Assembly: GCF_950023065.1 (NCBI RefSeq)
Contig: NC_088678.1
Coordinates: forward strand, 79,641,590 to 79,705,589
Direction: 5' to 3'
DNA: 64,000 nt
Origin: Planococcus citri
Lineage: Eukaryota > Arthropoda > Insecta > Hemiptera > Pseudococcidae
Shown: piece after piece, positions 47,700-56,849 of the stretch
Layout: every line of letters begins with the position of its first letter
Position numbering within the stretch: the stretch's first letter is position 1
Notes under the pieces: generated by a model
What the model saw: only the letters and a program-made list of their open reading frames with translations
Databases searched by the model: none
What the model was told of the DNA's origin: nothing
Position numbers and translations under genes: made by a program

Positions 47700-48300
47700 T
47701 TTCACATCGTCTCGAGGTACTCAACTTTAGTAGCCCATTCCTCCAAAACTATGATACTTCGATTAAAAGAACTTTTAAAGCATTTTGAAATTTTCAAAAG
47801 TTGAAAGTTGAAATTTCAAAATGGCGCTGTAAGTGTGAGCTACCATTTAAAATTTTGAAAAAATTTCCATAGATGTTCCTTTTGACGCTTTTTTGAAATA
47901 TTCAAGTTTCGAGATGGGATCTCTCAATGGTAGGGGAGAACCCCCCCCCCCCAACTTTGGGCGAAACTTTCGAAAGAGAACCTGGGGCATGTGATACATC
48001 GAATTCTATGTTTTCGGTGATGCTGAACACGAATATGACGTCAGATTTTTGATTGGACGCCATCCACGGCTCTCAACAATTTTGTTGAACTTTTACATAT
48101 TGCGGGAGGTTCTGGGGGCCATGGGTGAAGTCGATTCGAAAAACTAAGGCAATATTCGTGTTCAGCGATATCGAAAACATACTATTTCATGTGTCACACG
48201 AATGTAACCATTTTGGGGGGTCACCCCCTTTGGGGAGGTGCTGGGGGCGGCCGTGGAGTGTCCAATCAAAAATCTGACGTCATAAATACTTACTAGGAAA
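47700..48300. repeat. Dispersed repeat related to the OR-E intron palindrome
   Basis: CTCGAGGTACTCAACTTTAG, AAATGGCGCTGTAAGTG, a poly-C tract and GCTGAACACGAATATGACG are shared with 50690-51130 and, inverted, with 53240-53780. The right half (48050-48290) is itself partly palindromic around GGTTCTGGGGGCCATGGG. No gene. From 48300 to 48690 only AT-rich sequence and a poly-C tract are seen. Confidence 0.55.
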
Positions 48301-48690
48301 GGTACAAGCTCTGTAGTCTGTATATATACTTCTACGATGAATTTTCGAGAAAAGTATCAATCACACTACCTACATAGCCTACTTATTGATTTCAAAGATT
48401 TGGTTAAATTCAATACCTATTAGCATTAGTGATAGTCTACCGGCAGAACCGCGGAACTTACACAATATAATATAATATTACATCATACTTAGGTATATTA
48501 CCAATACGTGTAGACGAATATGTGAAAAAAATCCCCCTCCCCCCAATTTGTCAACGAATTGACGAAAAATGCTATTTTCGTGCCACAATTTTTTATTTTA
48601 AGAGTGAAATATATGCATGTTTTTTTTTCTTCAGGGAAGACCAAGAATTGAGAAACTCGTTAACCCCCCCCCCCCCCCCGGTAACCTTTG

Positions 48691-49435
48691 TTTAACCACA
48701 CGATAGGCCGCTGCTAGCCACTTACATATAACATCCTCGTTAAATTATTAACATCTCTGCGCTGCGTTTGTATTATTCATCTAAACTAAATGCAAAATTC
48801 AAGAATCAGATCCTTGGTAACCAATTTGAAAACAATATTTGCACATCTTACCGCACCTTCGGAGTAATAAGGTTACCTACATCTTGAAAATAAAAAATCG
48901 ATTTCGACATTTTTGCATTTTTGGGGCTTTTATGACCATTGACCATTGACCCCCTGCAACAAAAAATTACACTTCCAAGTTGGGTAAGTCTAAGTACAGT
49001 ACATTTAGAACTTAATGTAGGTTGGCAACGTGAAATAGATGATTATGATTGGTGGAATGTTATCATCTCAGTCCAACAACCAGTCATCGTGCTATCATTA
49101 CTATCATTCACCGGGGCCAGCAAAAAAATTAAGCAAAAATTCTGGGGGTACGCGACATTTCAGCGCACCCTGTGGGTACTTAGTACTTACACCAACTTAC
49201 CCCCTAAATTATTAACATCCACCTTAAACCTACATAATCTCTACTTGTGCATTAAGTATTTAACTAAACAAAATGCAAAATTCAACAACCAGATCCCAGG
49301 GAAACCATCGAGAAAACAATATATTCTGCAGGTCGGAAATTACTCGCTCCTTTTTAATTTTTTCAATACCTAACGAACTCGGATCCAATTCGGTAGTGTC
49401 TAACAACGACGAAAGTGATTGAAAACTCGAACACA
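48691..49435 (+). promoter_or_regulatory. Conserved 5' flank of OR-E
   Basis: Long-form receptor flank, nearly identical to that of OR-C in its last 200 bp (AATGCAAAATTCAACAACC, CCATCGAGAAAACAATAT, ATCCAATTCGGTAGTGTC, GAAAACTCGAACACA then ATG). A frame of 144 codons at 48939-49373 crosses it, but it is not preserved in the homologous flanks and is not called. Confidence 0.5.
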
Positions 49436-52400
49436 ATGGAAGTGATTAGAGATATTAAAAAAGTGATCAACCAAGTATTTGGAACAGAGAATATGTTCGG
49501 ATTCGAGACAACGCTAGCTAATCAGATGTATTTATCCTACTGCATCATCGGTAACGTATATTACACCGATAAAATACATAGAAAAACCAAACTGGTATGG
49601 TTGTGGATGGTTTACATAGTATGGTTACCTGCTTTTGTTTCCTTCGTACTATACATAGTTTATGGTAGACAAACCGGCGACTTGGTGTTGCTGATTTACA
49701 TGGGATTTTTACTCGTTATCGCTGTGATGGAAACACTAGTGAAGCCCGCAATCGCGGTGTATTGGTATGGAAACGATATAGAGCAAATGATTTCGATGGC
49801 TGATAAAATGTTAACGAAAACACCATCAACCACGCGTACGAGTACATCCGACAAATATTTGGATGCGAAAAAAATCACCAAGATTATAACACTTGAACTT
49901 GGAATCGCAATTGTACTATATGCAGTTGTCCCTATTCTAGATGTGATAATTTTTTATCGAGAAGAAAAGGTTGAAAACTATATGTACTACCAACTTCCAC
50001 TTTCTGGACTTGAACAATTCGCGTCATTCGAATTTTATATAGGTTATCACCTCATTTTGTACTGTATGATGTGCGGTTTAATAATCATTTACATGGGGCA
50101 CCGAGTTATTTCTGTACCTTGGGCAGTAATATGCCATAATGAGGCGCAAAGGATTATCAACGAGTTGAATTCGTTGAGTGAAGATACGGACATTAATATC
50201 GACACGTATAAAAGTATCGAACCAAAATTCAGATACGTGATCAAAAAATGCATACACGATATACGAAATCTCAACAGGTAATAATTACCTACACTGTAGA
50301 ATTTCAAACTTCAAAAGTGCAAAAGGGTATTCCCAGGTAAAATAGGTAAAATGCCTGCGCCATCGTTTGATTTTTGACATTTTAATGAAACATCATTGTT
50401 CATTGTTGGAATGTTGGGTACTTTTGAAAAAAAATTTGTGTAGCTAAAAAAAATTCCCTCACTCCATCTCTTTTGCCCACAATTGCGAAAAAACGCATTT
50501 TTCGGTGGAAAAAAATCGTACCCACTTTAGGGTCATTCCATGTCAACTCAACCAACGTTTTTGGGTCATGTCCTTCGATTTCGCTCAAATTTTTTTTTTT
50601 GCAATGTCTACCCACCCAGTTAGTGAGAAACACGCAATCAGTTTGGTCCTAGCCCCCTCAGGGGGCAGGTGGGGGGCTTCCAATGCTTCCATTATTTTCA
50701 CATTGTCTCGAGATACTCAAATTCAGCGGCGGATTCCTCCAAAACTATGATACTTTGATCAAAACTGATTTCACAGTCTGAGAGGGCATTGCATTTAGAA
50801 CTTTTTAAGCATTTTGAAATTTTCAAAAGTTGAAAGTTCAAGTTTCAAATTAAAAGTTCAAATTTCAAAATGGCGCTATAAGTGGGAGCTACCATTTAAA
50901 ATTTTGAAAAAATTTCCATAGATGTACCTTTTGATGCTTTTTCAATTTATTTAAGTTTCGAGATGGGATCTACTAATGGAGGGGTAGCACTCCCACCCCC
51001 AATTATGGGCAAAACTTTCGAAAGAAAATCTGGGGCATGTGATATATCGAATTGTACGTTTTCGGTGACGCTGAACACGAATATGACGTCAGATTTTTGA
51101 TTGGACCCGTCCACGGCCCCCAGAACCTCTCCAAAGGGAGTAAAAGTTCAAAAAAGTGTTTTTGTACCAAAGACGGATGAACATCATTAGTCAAGAGATA
51201 CCAACAAGCCAGCACATAGAAGAAGAATGGAAAATTATCAAATCTATCGTGACAAAGGCTGCAAAAGAAAGCTTAGGAATGGTTCCTTGCAGAATTGGGG
51301 CGAAAAGAATAAAGAATTGGGACAACGAAATCCAAGAACTCATACAAAAGAAAAGACAAGCATTTAGAAAATTCATGAGCACAAAAAGTGAGGTTGATGG
51401 TGAAGAATATCGAAAACAATCGGCAAAAGTCAAGAGAAAGTCCAGGAAATTACAGAGAGAGAGCTGGGAAAATTTCATCACATTCCTGGAGCATGACACA
51501 TACAAGTTACGGCCAAAGGTGTACAAGATCATAAGGAGAATTGACACAAATTCTAACGAAATAGTGGGTTTGCCAAAGATTAAAATCAATGATGCAAAGG
51601 AATATTTTGAAGAACTCTGGAGTGATGAAAATGCACGAGCTACAAAGATAGAAGATGAAATTGGAGAAACAGAGGACAGAATTTCATTTACAGAGCTACA
51701 AGAAGCTTTGAAAACGGCAAAAAATGCAAAAGCTCCAGGAGAAGATGGCATACCAACAGAATTGTACAAATAATATGCAAGTGGCAAATTTAAAAGAAGA
51801 CTACTGGAATTCCTAAATAGGATGTACTAAGAAGAAAAGGTACCTGAAGATTTCAAAACAGCAAATGTAGGTAATACCACTGTTCAAGAAAGGCGATATG
51901 TCAAACCTGAAAAACTACCGAGGAATAAGTCTACTCAACACCTGCTACAAGATATATGCGAAAATACTGGCAAAACGACTGGCAGAGCATGCAGAAGAAA
52001 AGCTGTCAGAAAGTCAAAACGGATTTAGAAAAGGAAGATCATGGACTGACGCAAGTTATACAGTAAAACTACTGATGGAAAAAAGGATCGAATACAACCT
52101 AGAAACACACATGTGCTTTATAGACCTGGAAAAAGCATATGATAGGGTTAATAGAAACTGTTTGAAGTCCTAAAAGATGAAGAGATAACATATAAAATGC
52201 GAAAGGTGATAAACAGCATATAGGTATAAGAACACTAGAATAAGAGTACGAATTGGAAATAAACTCTCAGAACAAGCAGAAATAAACAGAGGAGTTCGCC
52301 AGGGATGTCCACTGTCTTGTGTTTTATTCAACATGTATATTGGTCACATGGTAAAAGAATGGCAGAAAATGAAGCCAAAAGGAATCAAGACAGACAGAAG

Positions 52401-55400
52401 GCAAGAAATATCAACAGTATTATTCGCAGATGATCAAGCAGAACTAGCTGAAAACAGAAGATAACCTACAGAGATCAATGTATAATTTAACAAAGACATC
52501 AGAAAAGTATGATATGATAATATCATCAGAGAAAACAAAAACAATGGCCTTCAAAGGAAAGGAGCCAGTAAGAAGCAAGATTGTAATAAATGGAAAAATC
52601 ATTGAACAGGTCAATAATTTCAAATACCTGGGAAACACGATTGACGATATCATACCAGGGAGAAGTAGATGTTGGTGGAAAGATTGCAAAGTTCCTGAGA
52701 GTCACAGGACTGATAAGTAGGACCCTGAGAAGCAGTAAGGTGCGAAAAGAAACAAGATCGAAGGTGTACAATACCCTAGCAATACCAATGATGACTTATG
52801 GAAGCGAGGTATGGGCACTGAAGAAATCTGATAAAAGAAGAATAACGGCAGCAGAGATGAAGTTCATGAGGAGAACGGCAGGGGTGACTCTCAGAGACAG
52901 AGTCCCATCTGAGAAAATAACAGCAGATCTCGGAGTGAAGCCAGTCATGAAGAAGATAAAACAGTATAGGAAAGATTGGAGAAATCATGTCAAAAGGATG
53001 GAGGAAACAACATCACCATAACAGGTCCTTCAATATACACCAACGGGGAAGAGAAGCAGAGGGAGACCAAGGAGGAAATTCACGGATACCTCAGGCTCAT
53101 CCTCAACAGGTTCCACACCGCAGCAGACAGGCCAACAGGCTTACCACTTATAAGGAAACGACGACGACGACGAGTTTTTCAAATCGACCTCACCCATGGC
53201 CCCTAGAACCTCCCCCAACAGGTAAAAGTCCAAAAAAATTGTTAGGGGCCGTGGATGGGGTCCAATCGAAAATCTGACGTCATATTCGTGTTCAGCGTCA
53301 CCAAAAACATACTATTCCATGTGTCGCACGAACAAAACACTTTTTTGAACTTTTTCCCCCTTTGGGGAGGTTCTGGGGGCCGTGGATGGGGTCCTATCAA
53401 AAATCTAACGTCATATTCGTGTTCAGCGTCACCGAAAACATACAATTCGATATATCACATGCCCCAGATTTTCTTTCGAAAGTTTCGCCTAAAATTGGGG
53501 GTGGGGGTGCTACCCCTCCATTAGGAGATCCCATCTCAAAACTTAAATATTTTGAAAAAGCATCAAAAGGTACATCTATGGAAATGTTGTCAAAATTTTA
53601 AATGGTAGCTCCCACTTACAGCGCCATTTTGAAATTTGAATTTTCAATTTAAAAGTTCAACTTTCAACTTTTGAAAATTTCAAAATGCTTAAAAAGTTCT
53701 AAATGCAATGTCCTTTCAAACTGTGAAATCAGTTTTGATCAAAGTATCATAGTTTTGGAGGAATCCGCCGCTGAAGTTGGGTACCTCGAGACAATGTGAA
53801 AATAATAGAAGCCCCCCCCCCCATTCGTCCCATGATGGGGCTGGAACCAAACTGATTGCGGGTTTCTTACTTACTGGGTGGGTATATATTGTAAAAAAAA
53901 TTTGAGCGAAATCGAAAGACATGACTGAAAAAGGTTGGTCGAATCGACATGGAATGACCCTTATCAAAAGTTTACCAAATACTACGTCAAAAAGTAAACA
54001 CATCTTATCATGATCATTTTTATTTTTGATTTGCTAAAATTGTTATTACTTATATTGGCAATTTCTGACTTCCAAAAACTTTCTAAATTTTAGAGTAGGA
54101 AAAAATACGATCATATAACAAAATTTTGTTTATTTTTTGTCGTAGTACAGTACTTATTGATTTTCGCATTCATTTTCTTAATCGCGATTTTTTAAAATTA
54201 AACGTCATTTTGTTGCTACTTCAATGTGCAAGTTGGGGAAAAAGTCATAATAAGTTAGCTAATTTTGTTTAATTTTTCAAAGTACTATCGACCCCCATGG
54301 TCATAATAGGATTTTTGGCTCTTGAATGTTGAAAACGTATTTTTTTTATCCCATCAATTTTCAAAATAGGCTACCACCACTCCTCGGAAACCCTGTAGAG
54401 GAGGCATGAGTCTAGCCACGTGTTCATTGTAGTTCAACTAAAAATTAAAATTATTAACAAGTGATTTTCAACAGATTCGTTTCAACCTACAGAGGCTTTT
54501 TTGAAACTATCGCCAGTCTTACCCTTCCCATTTTGCTGTATATCGATGTTGTCCATGCTTTGATTGCTGTAAAGGTAAGCTCAATAAAATAGATAGCTTA
54601 TAATTATGTAGGTACGAGGGTGGATTGTAAAAAAAAGTTCTGTAAGATTCTAGCCAAATTCAAAAGAGACTCATTTCGAGTTGAATAAAAATGTTATTTC
54701 GAAAAAAATTGGCTTCGGAGATGCTCCTGAATAAGGAGATATGGATTCTCATAAGAAAAGAGGTCGGTCTCAACCCAACCCCAGAATTTACCATGAGATA
54801 TGCGATTTGCACATTTTCAACCACTCAGCGGTGCCTGCCTACTCAAAATAATTATGGTCTTGGTCGACGCAGTTCTCAAATATGTATCTATCTTTTGGAA
54901 CTGGTTCATTCGTATAGTGGCTAAATCGAAAATCGCCCTTTTTGAGAACTTATACCTCCCCTGCAGGAGCACCTCAGCTCCAGAGCAAAAATTTTCTCTG
55001 GGTAACATAGGTACAACCTGAAATTAAGGTCCCATCTTATCTCTATTACTCGTATTATCAATTTTTTTTCGCGATTCGCGTTAATCTATAGGAGCACAAT
55101 AGAGCATGCATGTAGAATTAGTGTAATAATAAGAATAATGCGTAAAATGTGGTTGAATTTGTTTTTGTTCGCATGTATGGACCATCACCAGCCAGGTATC
55201 CCAGTCATACTCAGATTGAGAGAAGTTTTCGTTTTCCTCTTCACGATTCAAGAAGTCTACATGACATGTTGGATTGGAGCTACGTTGGAACAAACTGTAA
55301 GTTTTCGTCACACGTTGATAATTAGAAATCAACAACTCGTTCACTAATCACTGAATTTACTTTGTTTTTTCACATTTATTTACTCAAGACATCGGATTTG

Positions 55401-55604
55401 TCCTTCGCTGTATATTCCACACCGTGGTATTGGTTAAAAAGCATTCGCAAAGACGTCTACATACTTTTATGCCAAACACAAGCGTCAATCAATCCACGAG
55501 CATTGAATGTCTATCCGCTCACATTGGCAACATTTCTGCGATTTTGCAACGTTATCAACTCTACGGTGAATGTTTTTCGAGCATACACAGACGCACCAAA
55601 ATAA
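49436..55604 (+). CDS. Odorant receptor OR-E (7tm_6), four exons, apparently intact
   Basis: Exons: 49436-50277, 54493-54574, 55192-55296 and 55389-55604 (TAA), with GT-AG introns in phases 2, 0 and 0. The predicted protein is 414 residues. Exon 1 has the invariant N-terminus (MEVIRD, then NMFGFETTLANQMYL) and the loop CHNEAQRIINELNSLSED. Exon 2 ends LIAVK instead of LIAVS. Exon 3 begins PGIP after a CACCAG acceptor (others CAACAG) and ends CWIGATLEQT. Exon 4 has AVYSTPWYWL, SIRKDVYILLCQTQ and FRAYTDAPK. Intron 1 contains a palindrome split by a LINE fragment and lacks the right boundary arm found in the other genes. The normal 3' flank is gone: a copia LTR terminus follows the stop codon with no intervening base, so the 3' end must be supplied by transposon sequence. 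Confidence 0.87.
50327..50430 (+). repeat. Intron-1 boundary repeat, left arm only (OR-E)
   Basis: TATTCCCAGGTAAAATAGG to GTTGGGTACTTTTG, interrupted by a small duplication of CATTGTT-type sequence near 50394-50408. No inverted partner was found before exon 2. The corresponding region (54400-54470) is instead the right end of the CAGGGTGT family followed directly by the exon 2 leader. Confidence 0.65.
50505..53965. repeat. Palindromic element split by a LINE fragment
   Basis: The left arm 50525-51130 (GGGTCATTCCATGTC, TTCGATTTCGCTCAAATTTT, AAATGGCGCTATAAGTGGG, GCTGAACACGAATATGACG) is mirrored by 53240-53965. The interruption at about 51165-53175 carries reverse-transcriptase sequence, so the LINE jumped into a pre-existing palindrome inside OR-E intron 1. 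53966-54420 is the right arm of the separate CAGGGTGT family. Confidence 0.75.
51165..53175 (+). pseudogene. Degenerate non-LTR retrotransposon (LINE) reverse-transcriptase fragment
   Basis: Read in several frames, the segment shows LINE reverse transcriptase blocks in order: KAPGEDGIPTELYK near 51730-51770, NYRGISLLNTCYKIYAK near 51910, QNGFRKGRSWTDA near 52015, CFIDLEKAYDRVN near 52115, GVRQGCPLS near 52294, and FADDQAELAE near 52425. A C-terminal part follows with YGSEVWALKKSDKRRI near 52800. At least three frame changes and internal stops (for example 51771) break it. No endonuclease domain is present, so it is also 5'-truncated. The 3' end has a short (ACG)n tail near 53157-53174. The clade is not assigned. 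It is a dead copy and is not reconstructed here. Confidence 0.8.
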
Positions 55605-56064
55605 TGTTAATTGTTATTTTAGGCACAAAACGAGGCGAGACGAACAATTAAAAAATACTATATTTCATGAATAAGTTACATGAATAACTAATTGGATTAA
55701 AAACCCATACGAATACCTACCTATAAAAAGGGCGGTACATGATAAAAGAGATGGTCTATACTCACCACGTTCATGGAACATGCCTATGAAGAATCAGTGC
55801 AGATTCGTTCTTTTTTCTTCGCACTTCGAACATATGAGTTGTTGTTTTTTATTTCAATGAATAGAGAAGAGTTCACGTATTTTTTTCTTTATGAAAGTAC
55901 CCAAATTGATAAAAATTTGAAATATCATGAACAATTGCGTTTATTTACTTCTGACAGTTCTTTAATAAAAATAAAAGTACATAACTGCCAATATAATAAT
56001 AATAATAATGACTTGGAAAATCAAACACTTGAAAGTTTAGGTCTTAGGTCTTTAGGTAACACTA

Positions 56065-56724
56065 CGGCACCAATAATGAAAATTACAAGACTTAAATTTT
56101 CAATAATCATAAACAAAAGTAACGAAATAGACTAAAATTATCATAAACGAAAAATGAAACAGAAGTATACCTAAAAATAATAAAAGGTACAAAAATTCGA
56201 GGTAATGATTAGAATTAATCATTTTTCGGCACCAATAATGAAAATTACAAGACTTGAATTTTCAATAATTATAAACGAAAGTAACGAAATAGGTAGACTA
56301 AAATAACCATAAATGAAAAACGAAACAGAAGTATACCTAAAAATAATAAAAGGTACAAAAATTCGAGGTAACGATTAGAAATAATCATTCTTCGGCACCA
56401 ATAATGAAAATTACAAGACTTGAATTTTCAATAATCATAAACGAAAGTAACGAAATAGGTAGACTTAAATTATCATAAATGAAAAACGAAACAGAAGTAT
56501 ACCTAAAAATAATAAAAGGTACAAAAATTCGAGGTAACGATTAGAAATAATCATTCTTCGGCACCAATAATGAAAATTACAAGACTTGAATTTTCAATAA
56601 TCATAAACGAAAGTAACAAAATAGGTAGACTTAAATTATCATAAATGAAAAACGAAACAGAAGTATACCTAAAAATAATAAAAGGTACAAAAATTCGAGG
56701 TAACGATTAGAATTAATCATTCTT
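56065..56724. repeat. Four tandem repeats of about 166 bp inside the MULE
   Basis: Units start CGGCACCAATAATGAAAATT at 56065, 56227, 56393 and 56559 (spacings 162, 166 and 166) and end before 56725. They are nearly identical over GGTACAAAAATTCGAGGTAA. They lie between the left terminus and the 3' end of the transposase gene. Not CRISPR: there are no spacers and the context is eukaryotic. Confidence 0.85.
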
Positions 56725-56849
56725 AAATCTTAAGGTACCTATAATAAGTGAGTATAATAAAATAGTTTGTTTGATGTCTATTACTAGAGTTGAGTAACTA
56801 AAAAATATAACGTTTCAACTTATAAGAGACAAGACTAACATATTGCGGA

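Noticed and set aside
48939..49373. 144-codon frame upstream of OR-E
   Set aside because: The homologous flanks of OR-C and OR-D break this frame, and no domain is recognisable. It overlaps the conserved promoter-type block.
55773..56135. 120-codon frame at the left end of the MULE
   Set aside because: It starts inside the terminal inverted repeat, is AT-driven, and runs into the first tandem unit. No domain; not needed for a MULE.
56065..56724. CRISPR-like array
   Set aside because: The repeats are contiguous 166-bp units without spacers, inside a eukaryotic transposon.
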